A stretch of DNA of 64,000 nucleotides. It comes from Oceanobacillus profundus (GTDB taxonomy: Bacteria > Bacillota > Bacilli > Bacillales > Amphibacillaceae). Position numbers and translations under genes: made by a program. The stretch's first letter is position 1, and every line of letters starts with the position of its first letter. Under the pieces are notes generated by a model that did no database searches, was not told the origin of the DNA, and saw only the letters and a list, made by a program, of their open reading frames with translations. The DNA lies in NCBI RefSeq assembly GCF_003515705.1, contig NZ_QWEH01000010.1, positions 1 to 64,000 on the forward strand, in the 5' to 3' direction. This document shows, in pieces, positions 46,429 through 55,955 of this stretch.

Positions 46429-46549
46429 AACAAATACTCTGTAACGGATATGGAATCATCTCCTTTCGATAAATCAGTCAGTATAAGTCTATCCCTTGTT
46501 TTTATATAAACGAGGAACTAGATTTCCCCCCTGCACCTACGTCTTACTT

Positions 46550-46675
46550 TTACTTGAAATAATTAATAAACAAGCTACCTATTATGATGACTAAAACAAC
46601 TATTATCATAAAACCAGGACTTCCAATAAACGTTCTGTCAAATGTATCTCTAGGATCTTTTTTATCCCTATCCAT
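46550..46675 (-). CDS. 41-aa single-pass membrane protein
   Basis: An ATG at 46673-46675 with GGGAG 8 nt upstream opens a 41-residue frame: a charged N-terminus (MDRDKKDPRDTFDRTF) and then a hydrophobic stretch of about 18 residues ending INYFK. It lies between typA and the dehydrogenase gene. The structure of charged head plus membrane segment suggests a real small protein; I do not know the family. Confidence 0.55.
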   Translation of the reverse strand: MDRDKKDPRDTFDRTFIGSPGFMIIVVLVIIIGSLFINYFK

Positions 46676-46809
46676 TAAGCCAACTCCCTATCTAATATTG
46701 TAGCTACTTTCATTTTAACGAATTAATCGCCGTTATAAAACCATTTAGAAGTGATTATTATGAAATATCGGACAACAATGAATAGAAATGTGTGTATTGA
46801 TCGGCAAAA

Positions 46810-46852
46810 ACAGAAACAGCAATGGTAATTTACTCACCATTGCTGTTTCTGT
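46810..46852 (-). terminator. Terminator after typA
   Basis: A 16-bp perfect stem (ACAGAAACAGCAATGG and complement), minus-strand tail TTTTTG, just after the typA stop. Confidence 0.9.
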
Positions 46853-46855
46853 GAC

Positions 46856-48682
46856 TTATTTACTTTTCTTCGCTGCTTTTTCACGTTCGTTTTTATTTAA
46901 AATCTTCTTACGCAAGCGAATTGATTCTGGTGTTACTTCACAATACTCATCATCGTTTAGATACTCTAACGCCTCTTCTAAAGACATATCACGTGTTTTG
47001 CGAATTGTGGATGTTTGATCTTTTGTAGCAGAGCGAACATTCGTTAAATGTTTTTCTTTCGTAATATTAACGGTTAGATCATTTTCACGGTTATGCTCGC
47101 CTACAATCATACCGGCGTAAACTTCTGTACCTGGGTTAACGAAGATGACTCCGCGGTCTTCTAATCCCATAATTCCATAAGTTGAAGCTTTTCCATTTTC
47201 CAATGCAACAAGTACACCTTCACGTCTGCCGCCAACTTGCCCTTTGATTACTGGCTCGTATGCATCAAACGTATGGTTTAAAATACCATAACCACGAGTT
47301 TGTGACATAAATTCTGTAGAATAGCCAAGCAATCCACGAGATGGAACTTTAAATTCAAGACGAACTTGACCATTTCCATGGTTTACCATATCAAGCATTT
47401 CGCCCTTACGTGCCCCAAGTGACTCCATAACTGCTCCAGTATATTCTTCTGGCACATCGACTTGTACACGTTCTACAGGCTCGGATTTCACACCATCAAT
47501 TTCCTTAATGATTACCTGCGGCTTAGAAAGCTGCAGCTCGTAGCCTTCACGACGCATGTTTTCAATTAGAATGGACAAATGAAGCTCACCACGCCCAGAA
47601 ACAATCCATGCATCCGGTGATTCTGTCGGGTCAACCCGCAGACTCACATCTGTTTCTAATTGCTTCAGTAACCGTTCTTCGATTTTACGAGAAGTAATAT
47701 ATTTTCCTTCGCGACCAGCAAATGGACTGTTATTAACAAGGAAAGTCATTTGTAATGTTGGTTCATCAATGCGTAAGCGCGGAAGCTCGTCTGGATGGTC
47801 TGCTGGACAAATTGTATCTCCTACATTCAGATCCTCCATACCAGAAACAGCGACAATATCCCCTGCTTTTGCTTCCTCAATTTCAATTCGTTTTAATCCA
47901 ATAAAGCCAAATAGTTTCGTAACACGGAAGGATTTATTCGTTCCATCCTCTTTCAATACAACAACTTGCTGGCCAACTTTGATTGTTCCGCGAACAATAC
48001 GCCCAACACCAATTCGTCCAACATAATCATTATAATCAAGCAATGTTACTTGGAACTGTAATGGGTCTTCACTATTATCAGCGGGTGCCGGAATATGCTC
48101 CATAATGGTAGTGAAAATCGGGTCCATTGTTTCCTGCTGATCATCTGGTTCAAACCCTGAAGTTCCATTTAATGCAGATGCATAAACGACAGGGAATTCA
48201 AGCTGGTCGTCATCTGCACCAAGCTCGATGAAGAGATCAAGCACTTCATCAATAACATCGTTCGGCCTTGCATTTGGTCGATCTATTTTATTTAAAACAA
48301 CAATAGGTGTTAATTTCTGTTCTAATGCTTTCTTCAATACAAAACGTGTTTGTGGCATTGTTCCCTCGTAAGCATCTACGACGAGTGCTACACCATCAAC
48401 CATTTTCATAATACGCTCTACTTCGCCACCAAAATCAGCGTGTCCTGGTGTATCTAAAATGTTTATTGTCGTATTTTCTTGATACTTTACTGCAGTGTTC
48501 TTCGCCAAAATCGTAATTCCACGCTCACGCTCAATATCACCTGAGTCCATCGCACGTTCATCAACTTGTTCATTTTCACGGAAAGTTCCGGAATATTTTA
48601 AAAGCTGATCTACTAATGTCGTTTTACCATGGTCAACGTGGGCAATAATTGCGATATTACGAATATCTTCTCTTAATTGCAT
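46856..48682 (-). CDS. typA: Ribosome-associated GTPase TypA/BipA
   Basis: A 608-aa translational GTPase. G1 is [11 protein letters not shown]3 [13 protein letters not shown]4 NKIDRP. The EF-G-like domains II, III and V and the TypA-specific C-terminal domain with the basic tail (KKSK) follow. It is implicated in ribosome assembly and growth at low temperature. Length and motifs are complete. Confidence 0.97.
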   Translation of the reverse strand: MQLREDIRNIAIIAHVDHGKTTLVDQLLKYSGTFRENEQVDERAMDSGDIERERGITILAKNTAVKYQENTTINILDTPGHADFGGEVERIMKMVDGVALVVDAYEGTMPQTRFVLKKALEQKLTPIVVLNKIDRPNARPNDVIDEVLDLFIELGADDDQLEFPVVYASALNGTSGFEPDDQQETMDPIFTTIMEHIPAPADNSEDPLQFQVTLLDYNDYVGRIGVGRIVRGTIKVGQQVVVLKEDGTNKSFRVTKLFGFIGLKRIEIEEAKAGDIVAVSGMEDLNVGDTICPADHPDELPRLRIDEPTLQMTFLVNNSPFAGREGKYITSRKIEERLLKQLETDVSLRVDPTESPDAWIVSGRGELHLSILIENMRREGYELQLSKPQVIIKEIDGVKSEPVERVQVDVPEEYTGAVMESLGARKGEMLDMVNHGNGQVRLEFKVPSRGLLGYSTEFMSQTRGYGILNHTFDAYEPVIKGQVGGRREGVLVALENGKASTYGIMGLEDRGVIFVNPGTEVYAGMIVGEHNRENDLTVNITKEKHLTNVRSATKDQTSTIRKTRDMSLEEALEYLNDDEYCEVTPESIRLRKKILNKNEREKAAKKSK

Positions 48683-48812
48683 AAAAAGTACGCCCCTCTA
48701 TTATTCACAGGATGTTCAACTAGAAAATTATATCATATTATTTTCATTTGAACAGCATTTTTTACAATTTCTTTAAAAAACTGTTCTCCATTGGTGACAA
48801 TTATTGCAAGCA

Positions 48813-50171
48813 TTAGCCTTTATCCATGCCTTTTCTTTCTTGAAATAAATGAACCTCAAACTTTGCACCACCAAGCTCCGATTTTCCAACTACTATTTTC
48901 CCGTTTGACTGTTCCACAATTGCACGTGCAATTGCTAGTCCTAAACCAGTTTCCCCGTCTTTTCCTTTAACAAACCGATGAAAGATTTGTTCTGCTTGCT
49001 CCTCTTCAATACCTTCTCCATCATCTTCAATGATAATCGCTACATATCGCTTTTCTTGAATGACTCGAATAGAAACCTCTGATTTCGCATGACGAATACC
49101 ATTAAAAACAATATTCAATAGAGCTCTTAAAAATTTTTCCTCGTCGGCAACAAATTCAATGTTTTCATCCACATGATGATGCAAATGAATACCTCTTTCA
49201 TTGATTAATGGAATAACACGATCAACAACTTGGGCAATCAATAACTCTCCTTCTATCGCTGTTGGGGTATAGGAGGATGGTTCACTGTCGAGTTTCGCCA
49301 GTAGGATCATTTCATTTATGATTTCTTTTAAGCGCTTCACCTCGGAGACCATGACTTCTAACCCTTTTTCCTGCTCTTTATCCTCAAATATTCCATCTTT
49401 AATCCCTTCCGCATAGCCTTGGATAGTCATCAATGGTGTCTTCAATTCATGGCTGGCATTTTGGAAGAAGGTTTGCTGTGAATTCATATATCTTTCCAGT
49501 TCCTTGGCCATTTCATACACACTTTGCTCTACTTCTTTAATTTCTCCAGTTGCCTTTACTCGATTCATCTCGTTAAACTTTCGCTTTTCAATTTTCTTTA
49601 GCTCTCCCTTTAATTGGGAAAGTGGTGTAACGAGCTTATTTGTCATAAAATAACTAAGTAAAACAGCGGCAGCAGCTCCTATTAAGAAAACGAGAAGTAA
49701 GCGGACAAAAAAGCTTTGCTGTACAACTGTTAAATCATGCATCGGTGTAAGCAAGATCAATTCTAATCCAGATATCTCCGGATAGAACAAAATTCTGGAC
49801 GTGACAAATCGCTCATTTCCATACTCCCAAAGTGTTTGATCGGTTGCCGAGAAATTATTCGATTCAAAGAAATCACTGGCAACTGGAGCGGACATTGTAG
49901 ACATTAATACAGCGTCACGATTTCGATCATATAGAAAAAGCTGTAAGTCCTGATCCTCCAGAAATTCATAAAACTGTCTGTAATCACCAACCGTTTCAAA
50001 CTGTTCGTTAAGAAAACTAACTAAAAGCTCTCCCGTTTCCTTCAATTGCCGCTGTTCGTCTTGGATTAGCAAATCAAGAATCAACGAGTAAATAACATAG
50101 CTAGCTGCTGCCATAATGACTAGTAGCAGCGTTGTAAAGGCCGCATTTAGCTGTGATTGAAGTTTCATCAT
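48813..50171 (-). CDS. cssS: Secretion-stress histidine kinase CssS
   Basis: A 452-aa kinase: two membrane segments (about 10-30 and 155-178) around an extracytoplasmic sensor, HAMP, HisKA with FFQNASHELKTPL, and HATPase with NIVFNGIRHAK and EDDGEGI. Synteny with cssR and a divergent htr gene is the B. subtilis arrangement, where CssS senses misfolded secreted proteins. The stop of cssR and the start of cssS overlap. Confidence 0.9.
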   Translation of the reverse strand: MMKLQSQLNAAFTTLLLVIMAAASYVIYSLILDLLIQDEQRQLKETGELLVSFLNEQFETVGDYRQFYEFLEDQDLQLFLYDRNRDAVLMSTMSAPVASDFFESNNFSATDQTLWEYGNERFVTSRILFYPEISGLELILLTPMHDLTVVQQSFFVRLLLVFLIGAAAAVLLSYFMTNKLVTPLSQLKGELKKIEKRKFNEMNRVKATGEIKEVEQSVYEMAKELERYMNSQQTFFQNASHELKTPLMTIQGYAEGIKDGIFEDKEQEKGLEVMVSEVKRLKEIINEMILLAKLDSEPSSYTPTAIEGELLIAQVVDRVIPLINERGIHLHHHVDENIEFVADEEKFLRALLNIVFNGIRHAKSEVSIRVIQEKRYVAIIIEDDGEGIEEEQAEQIFHRFVKGKDGETGLGLAIARAIVEQSNGKIVVGKSELGGAKFEVHLFQERKGMDKG

Positions 50172-50857
50172 TACTCCTCTTCTTTACGCAGTCTATATCC
50201 ATAGCCCCACACCGTTTCCAGCGGGATATGGTCCATTTTTTTACGAATCCTTTTTACTAAATCATCTACAGCACGATCACTTCCGAAATAATCATTCCCC
50301 CAGATTTTTAGTAATAGCTCTTCCCTCGAAAAAGCCCGGTTCGGATTTTCGGCAAATAGCAACAACATCTCGTATTCTTTAGATGTTATTTCATATTCTT
50401 TTCCTTGGAAGAAAATTCGACGGTCTTCCCTGTAGATTAAAAGATGGTCCACCTTCAGCCTGTCTGTCTCTTCTTCAGCGTGATTTTGTTTTGGCTGCGT
50501 TCGCCGGAAAAGTCGCTTCACTCTTGCAATAAGCTCTCTAGGACTAAAAGGCTTTGTTAAATAGTCATCACCGCCTAATTCAAGTCCTAGAATTTTATCG
50601 ATTTCTTCATCTTTCGCAGAGATAATGATAATCGGTACATCACTTCTCGTACGTATTTTTTTACAAAATTCATAACCATCCATTCCTGGCAGCATGATAT
50701 CAAGAATCCACATATCAGGCGGGTCATTTTCCCAGAGCTCCCAGCCTTTTTCTGCAGAATCCATAATCGTTACGTCATAGCCTTCTTTCTTTAAATAAGC
50801 AGAAACAATATTTTGGATGTTCGCGTCATCTTCAACAAGTCCAATATGATAATTCAT
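50171..50857 (-). CDS. cssR: Secretion-stress response regulator CssR
   Basis: A 228-aa OmpR-family regulator. The phospho-aspartate is in WILDIMLPGMDG, the lysine in YLTKPF, and the DNA-binding winged helix (about 130-226) carries FGSDRAVDDLVKRIRKKM, close to B. subtilis CssR. It is divergent from htrB, its expected target. A short piece of repeat family 1 lies 29 nt before its start. Confidence 0.92.
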   Translation of the reverse strand: MNYHIGLVEDDANIQNIVSAYLKKEGYDVTIMDSAEKGWELWENDPPDMWILDIMLPGMDGYEFCKKIRTRSDVPIIIISAKDEEIDKILGLELGGDDYLTKPFSPRELIARVKRLFRRTQPKQNHAEEETDRLKVDHLLIYREDRRIFFQGKEYEITSKEYEMLLLFAENPNRAFSREELLLKIWGNDYFGSDRAVDDLVKRIRKKMDHIPLETVWGYGYRLRKEEE

Positions 50858-50885
50858 GTTATGTCACCTTTTTCAATTAATAATA

Positions 50886-50911
50886 GAGGTTGTTTAAAAA
50901 ATCCGGTAAAT
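50886..50911 (-). repeat. Repeat family 1, end fragment before cssR
   Basis: GAGGTTGTTTAAAAAATCCGGTAAAT matches the rsbU-proximal terminus of copy A (GAGGTTGTCCAAAAAGTCCGG...) with only a few differences, then similarity stops. It points toward cssR. Confidence 0.6.
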
Positions 50912-51078
50912 AGGTTCAGAAACTTATTCTAGTTCTATTTTTACATAAACCGACCATTCTTCACACCAATATGTACCATTACACATTTTTTCCACATTTA
51001 TCCCAAATAGTTCCCAACATGGTTCTCTATAATGAAACTATACAATAGTTTCTATAACAAACAAGGGAGGACACTTTA

Positions 51079-52401
51079 ATGGATAATAACAATGACTTTC
51101 ATAATAAAGACGATCGTGATTCCAATTTCCTTGATCATCCAGACGTACAAGAGGAAAAAGCAGAAGCAAGTAAATCGGAAGAAAATAATACAGATAAACA
51201 CACATACAAGTCAGAAAAGAATGAACCGACCTCCAATAAGAAGCGGACTTTTAGCGGACTCGGCAGCGGACTCGTTGGTGGTATAATTTCGGCTGTTATT
51301 GTTGCGCTTTTGTTCACAAATAATTTGATTCCAGGAGACACAGTTGAAACGAAAAACAATGAAACAACAGAAGAGACTTCAACACCAAACATTGTCGAAA
51401 CACTAGCCACAGAGGAGGCGGATGTTTCGACCAATATAAGTGAGGCCTCTGAAGCAGTAGTAGGTGTCGTTAACATGCAGCAGGGAAATGTTTGGGAAGG
51501 TAGTCAGGAGGCTGGTACTGGATCTGGAATTATTTATAAAAAAGAAAATGGAAAAGCATACATCGTAACGAATCAGCACGTTGTTGCCAATGCCAAAGAG
51601 GTTGAAATTGTATTAAATGATGATGAACGTATACCAGCAACTGTACTTGGCGGGGATACGCTTACCGATTTAGCAGTGCTAGAAGTTGACAGTGCATCAA
51701 TTGAAACAGTTGCAAAATTTGGAACTGCCGATGAATTAGCAGTTGGTGAAACAGTACTTGCAATCGGTAATCCATTAGGTCTAGACTTTGCAAACACTGT
51801 TACAAAAGGAATAATTAGCGGGCTAAATCGAACTGTAGAGGTTGATACAAACAAAGATGGCCAAGCGGATTGGATAACGGAAGTGCTGCAAACAGATGCC
51901 GCAATTAACCCTGGTAATAGTGGTGGAGCATTAGTGAACTCGAATGGAGAAGTTATTGGTATCAACTCCATGAAAATCGCTCAAGGTGCTGTAGAAGGGA
52001 TTGGTTTTGCCATTCCAGCAGATGCTGCACTTCCGATTATGGAACAGCTCGAAACAAATGGTGAAATATCACGTCCATTAATCGGGATAAGCACCGCATC
52101 ACTAAATCAAGTGCCACCACAATACCGATATGAAATCAATCTCCCAGAAGATATTAAAGGTGGTATGGTTGTCGCAGATGTACAATCAGGCTCTCCTGCA
52201 GATGCGGCAGGTTTACAGCAATTTGATGTCATTACAAAAATTAATGGTCAGGAAGTAACATCCATCCTTGAATTGCGGAAGTACTTATATTCCGAAACAA
52301 ATATCGGCGATGAAATTGAAATAGAATATATTCGTGACGGTGAACGTCAAACCACGAATATAAAGCTTGTTGAACAAACTGAGCAAACTGAAGAGAATTA
52401 A
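51079..52401 (+). CDS. htrB: Membrane-anchored serine protease HtrB (HtrA/DegP family)
   Basis: A 440-aa quality-control protease: a charged cytoplasmic N-terminus, one membrane segment (about 68-88), a trypsin-like domain with His in TNQHVV, Asp in LTDLAVLE and Ser in NPGNSGGA, and a C-terminal PDZ domain (about 330-425). A candidate -10 TATAAT lies at 51028-51033 with a poor -35, as for an activated promoter. Divergence from cssRS points to HtrB (YvtA) rather than HtrA. Confidence 0.93.
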   Translation: MDNNNDFHNKDDRDSNFLDHPDVQEEKAEASKSEENNTDKHTYKSEKNEPTSNKKRTFSGLGSGLVGGIISAVIVALLFTNNLIPGDTVETKNNETTEETSTPNIVETLATEEADVSTNISEASEAVVGVVNMQQGNVWEGSQEAGTGSGIIYKKENGKAYIVTNQHVVANAKEVEIVLNDDERIPATVLGGDTLTDLAVLEVDSASIETVAKFGTADELAVGETVLAIGNPLGLDFANTVTKGIISGLNRTVEVDTNKDGQADWITEVLQTDAAINPGNSGGALVNSNGEVIGINSMKIAQGAVEGIGFAIPADAALPIMEQLETNGEISRPLIGISTASLNQVPPQYRYEINLPEDIKGGMVVADVQSGSPADAAGLQQFDVITKINGQEVTSILELRKYLYSETNIGDEIEIEYIRDGERQTTNIKLVEQTEQTEEN

Positions 52402-52412
52402 TAAGTATGAGC

Positions 52413-52452
52413 ACGGGTCTGCCTTAAAATACATTTTTTAAGGGCAGGCCCG
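52413..52452 (+). terminator. Terminator after htrB
   Basis: Long stem ACGGGTCTGCCTTAAAA / TTTTAAGGGCAGGCCCGT followed by TTTTTT. Confidence 0.9.
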
Positions 52453-52648
52453 TTTTTTAAATGAATGATGACGAAACCAAAATCGTCCACTTTTCGTACA
52501 TATAGCATAAGTCCTTGAATAAGAATGATATAGTTGCTTTTGGCTACATTCTTCCGTAAACTCATTTTGAACAAGGTATTTAGTAGAACTTTGTCGAAAG
52601 TAGATGGTATAAGTCATCTGCTCATCAAATTAGAAAGGAAGTGTAAAA

Positions 52649-53419
52649 ATGATCTGTCCATCTTGTAAAGAAGAAACAGAATCAGGAAAATTTTGTACGA
52701 ATTGTGGAGCATCACTGACACACGAGGAGGCTGCAGCAACTTCAGATCCTAATCCAAATCTTACATCAGAAGTAATAGCTGCTGAACCGAAACAACCTGC
52801 TACTACGGAAAATCAATCGACCAACGAAGCATTGGAAAAAGGAAAACAAGTAGCTGGTAACTTTGGAAACTTCTTCTTAACATTGTTAAAGAACCCAAGC
52901 CATGCAAAGAAAATTGATGGTAAGGAATGGATCTCCGGAACTATAACGATCGCCATTTTTATTTTATTATTCTCCCTTAGTACTTTTATCACATTGAATA
53001 GCAGTTATTTCGGTACGACGTTTGTTGAAGGCTTCCTAGCGCCATTTTTACGATTGTTAATTTTATTTGCAGTTGTTATCGCCTTGATTTTTGGTGGTTT
53101 AAAGGTAGCTGCTCACAAAGCAACGATTACGGCTACTACCGCTAAAGTAGGAGCTTATCTTGTTCCTTTCCTTACCATTGCAATTTTAGGTGTACTACTT
53201 GCATTTGTAGGGCTCCCATTTGCTGGAACGTTGATTTTAATTAGCCTAGTAGCTCCAATTTTGCTTATTCCAACATTTATTATGCTTGAACAGCCAGTTA
53301 ACGGATTTGATTCTATTTATGTATTGATTGGAATTTATATTGTCGGTATGCTTATTGCTGGTTATCTTATCCAACAAATGATTTTCGCATTTTTAGGTGG
53401 TATAACGGACTTATTTTAA
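52649..53419 (+). CDS. Zinc-ribbon membrane protein
   Basis: A 256-aa protein. The N-terminus is a zinc ribbon (CPSCKEE...CTNCG, residues 3-19), followed by a polar linker (about 30-75) and about five membrane segments (95-250). Such zinc-ribbon/Yip1-like proteins are frequent in Firmicutes and have no agreed function. GGAAGTG precedes the ATG. It stands alone. Confidence 0.8.
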   Translation: MICPSCKEETESGKFCTNCGASLTHEEAAATSDPNPNLTSEVIAAEPKQPATTENQSTNEALEKGKQVAGNFGNFFLTLLKNPSHAKKIDGKEWISGTITIAIFILLFSLSTFITLNSSYFGTTFVEGFLAPFLRLLILFAVVIALIFGGLKVAAHKATITATTAKVGAYLVPFLTIAILGVLLAFVGLPFAGTLILISLVAPILLIPTFIMLEQPVNGFDSIYVLIGIYIVGMLIAGYLIQQMIFAFLGGITDLF

Positions 53420-53457
53420 ATAACGATTCATTAAGTGCAAAAAAACCTCTTTAAGAG

Positions 53458-53485
53458 AAGGCTCCTGGCTGGTTACAGGAGCCTT
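53458..53485. terminator. Bidirectional terminator
   Basis: Stem AAGGCTCCTG / CAGGAGCCTT with T-rich flanks on both strands, between the zinc-ribbon gene and the converging DksA-like gene. Confidence 0.85.
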
Positions 53486-53489
53486 TTCT

Positions 53490-54149
53490 TTATTCCTCAT
53501 GTTTATCATCATTTGGTGCGACACCAGTAAATTTTCCATGAATATCTGCAGCAAGTATATTTTCTAAATCTTCAACAGATCCTACATTTTCGTCACTGTT
53601 TGGAAACATATCATTATAATGCTCTTTATCACCATAGAAATCAGATGGGGTCTCTGAAGTTCCATAGCGACTAACTTCCTGCCATGCATCCTCAGCATCA
53701 TACCCAACTTGCTCCTCATCTGTGACTTCGTCTGGATTTATGTTTGGACTGAATACTTCTTCTTCAATTGGACGCCCTCGGTTAAACGCTTCGGACTTTG
53801 CATGCTCTATACATGTATCTGTTGTCGGAACTGCAACCAAACGCTCGTAAGGAATGTCTGCACCGCATATCTTGCATATACCATACGTTCCTTCTTCTAG
53901 CGCATGAAGGGCTTTATTGATTTCTTCCAATTCCTTTTCAGCATGTTCATTAAGTGCTAAATCCTTTTCTCTTTCAAAAAGTTCGCTCCCTGTGTCGCTA
54001 GGGTGATTGTCATAATTTGACAATTCACCAGACGTTTCCTGAGCAAATTCATATTTCATTCCAAAGTGATCCTGAACGTGTTTAATTAATTCCGATTGCC
54101 GGGTAGTTAAAGCTTCTTTGCATTTGGATAGTTGCTCTTTACGGATCAT
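53490..54149 (-). CDS. DksA/TraR-type zinc-finger protein, YteA-like
   Basis: A 219-aa protein with an N-terminal coiled-coil region (about 1-80) and a C4-type zinc finger (CKICGADIPYERLVAVPTT, then CIEH, about 96-120), followed by an acidic C-terminal half with no known domain. Length and layout match the Bacillus YteA family. DksA-type proteins bind RNA polymerase through the secondary channel; for YteA-like proteins this is not proven. Confidence 0.85.
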   Translation of the reverse strand: MIRKEQLSKCKEALTTRQSELIKHVQDHFGMKYEFAQETSGELSNYDNHPSDTGSELFEREKDLALNEHAEKELEEINKALHALEEGTYGICKICGADIPYERLVAVPTTDTCIEHAKSEAFNRGRPIEEEVFSPNINPDEVTDEEQVGYDAEDAWQEVSRYGTSETPSDFYGDKEHYNDMFPNSDENVGSVEDLENILAADIHGKFTGVAPNDDKHEE

Positions 54150-54368
54150 TGCTATCCCCTTCCATCAATATGATTACTGCTAACTATACTATGTGTAGAT
54201 GGAGCGTATTGATTCTATAATACCGCTCCCAAATCATGTCAATGCGGGGAATCTTCCCCTTCTCTATTGTTATAAACTACAACTTATTCTATCTGTTTTA
54301 TATTTTCCAGCCTGTGAAAAAGGATTCAAGCAAGAATTGTCGAATACTTATATATAGTGCATTTCAAA

Positions 54369-54633
54369 AGGAGGATGAAAAGGACCGAGAAGTTCGAGGC
54401 GGCATAGCTTTGAGTACCGGAACGTATGCAATTAATACGTGAGAACGGGCTTGCACAGGATGTGCTGACTTCTACGTTTCCCACAGGACGTGGGTGGTCT
54501 TAGTAGAAGCTCTACTATCGCCAACGAGCTTCCACAGGATGTGGTGACTTTTGCGTTGCCCACAGGACGTGGGCGGTTTTAGCAGAAGGTCCCCTACGAT
54601 GTGTCATTTTCACCGGACTTTTTGAACAACCTC
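54369..54633 (+). repeat. Repeat family 1, copy B (two modules)
   Basis: About 265 nt, nearly identical to the reverse complement of copy A at 9858-10050 but with the central hairpin module (GTCCTGTGGG...ATCCTGTG) present twice, adding about 74 nt. The outer ends are the same in both copies. The GGTTGT terminus faces ykwC and lies 31 nt from its start. It occupies half of the 515-nt gap 54150-54664; the remaining 220 nt show no gene. Confidence 0.9.
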
Positions 54634-54664
54634 ATATAGAATGGATTATAAGGAGAGACTAGTT

Positions 54665-55537
54665 ATGCTTACTAAAGATACATCAATAGGTTTTGTCGGA
54701 ACTGGAGTTATGGGGAAAAGTATGGCAAGAAATCTGCACCAGGCTGGATATACGATAAACATCTATACGCGCACAAAAGAAAAAGCGAAAGAATTATTGG
54801 AGCTTGGAGCTGCCTGGAAAAGCTCTGTAGCTGAGCTTGCTTCATCTTCGGACGTCATTATTACGATGGTTGGGTATCCAGTTGATGTAGAAGAGGTATA
54901 TTTCGGCGAAAACGGTATTTTGGAAAATGCAAAAGCGGATAGCTTTGTTATCGATATGACCACCTCTAAGCCATCGTTGGCGAAAACAATTTATCAAAAA
55001 GCAAAAGAAAGAGATATACATGCTTTAGACGCACCTGTTTCCGGCGGAGATGTTGGCGCAAAAAACGGAAAGCTATCGATAATGGTTGGTGGTAACAAAG
55101 AAGCCTTTTCAACACTTCTTCCACTATTTGAAGTAATTGGTGAGAATATTATGCTACAAGGTGAAGCAGGTTCCGGCCAGTATACGAAAATGTTAAATCA
55201 AATAACGATTGCTACTACAATGATTGGTGTTTGCGAAGCCATTGTTTATGCAAAAAAGGCTGGCCTTGACCCGGAGCGTGTTCTCGAAAACATTTCATCT
55301 GGTGCAGCTGGAAGCTTTTCACTTTCAGTGCTCGGTCCCCGTATGCTTGCAGGCGATTTTGCTCCTGGTTTTTACATTAAGCATTTCATTAAAGATATGA
55401 CGATTGCACTGGAATCTGCAGAAGAATTGGGACTTGAGACTCCTGGGCTATCCCTGTCATTAAAGCTATATAAGGAACTTGCTGAGAATGGTGAGGAAGA
55501 CAGCGGAACGCAGGCATTAATGAAATGGTTTGAATAG
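54665..55537 (+). CDS. ykwC: Beta-hydroxyacid dehydrogenase YkwC (3-hydroxyisobutyrate dehydrogenase family)
   Basis: A 290-aa NAD(P)-dependent dehydrogenase. The Rossmann motif GFVGTGVMGKSMA is at the N-terminus, the substrate-binding DAPVSGGDVGAKNG at about 122, and the catalytic lysine in YTKMLNQI at about 174. The ATG at 54665 has AAGGAG upstream. The substrate of YkwC is not known. Confidence 0.9.
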   Translation: MLTKDTSIGFVGTGVMGKSMARNLHQAGYTINIYTRTKEKAKELLELGAAWKSSVAELASSSDVIITMVGYPVDVEEVYFGENGILENAKADSFVIDMTTSKPSLAKTIYQKAKERDIHALDAPVSGGDVGAKNGKLSIMVGGNKEAFSTLLPLFEVIGENIMLQGEAGSGQYTKMLNQITIATTMIGVCEAIVYAKKAGLDPERVLENISSGAAGSFSLSVLGPRMLAGDFAPGFYIKHFIKDMTIALESAEELGLETPGLSLSLKLYKELAENGEEDSGTQALMKWFE

Positions 55538-55545
55538 CAGCAAAG

Positions 55546-55620
55546 CGCATACGCCCGTTTAGCGGAAGTATGGACTACCCCCCGTACATTGGGGTGGTTC
55601 AGCTGATCGAACATTCATAC
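55546..55620. repeat. Possible intergenic repeat
   Basis: AAGCGCATACGCCCGTTTAGC followed by the palindrome TACCCCCCGTACATTGGGGTG. The first part resembles the AAGCGCAAGCGCCCG ends of Bacillaceae repeats (compare 45250). Only a weak case. Confidence 0.35.
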
Positions 55621-55652
55621 GCAGGAGATAAAGAAAGCGGGAATACACCAGA

Positions 55653-55955
55653 TCAGTTATCCCGCTTTTCTATATGTTCTTGAACGATAAAGGCTAAATC
55701 ATCATTACCAAATAATTGCAGTACATTTAATACGGTTTGATCAGTAATCTCAGCTGATTCTTTGGCGGGTACCGTCTCCTCTATGATCTCTATTAGAGCA
55801 TTGTTTTTCAGCTGACCTGGATATGCCTTTTCATAAAGTTCAACTGGATCCAGCTCGTTATTAATACACCACTGCGAATAAATCAATATCATCATTTTTT
55901 CATCGTTTTGATAGCTCTCAATAACTTGTTTGTCTTTTTCGTTCACTGTATTCAC
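55653..55955 (-). CDS. Conserved-looking acidic protein of unknown function
   Basis: A 100-aa soluble acidic protein with predicted helices throughout and no membrane segment. It overlaps the start of nothing but lies inside the tail of the methyltransferase gene by 38 nt, so the two are probably cotranscribed. I do not recognise the family. Confidence 0.65.
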   Translation of the reverse strand: MNTVNEKDKQVIESYQNDEKMMILIYSQWCINNELDPVELYEKAYPGQLKNNALIEIIEETVPAKESAEITDQTVLNVLQLFGNDDLAFIVQEHIEKRDN

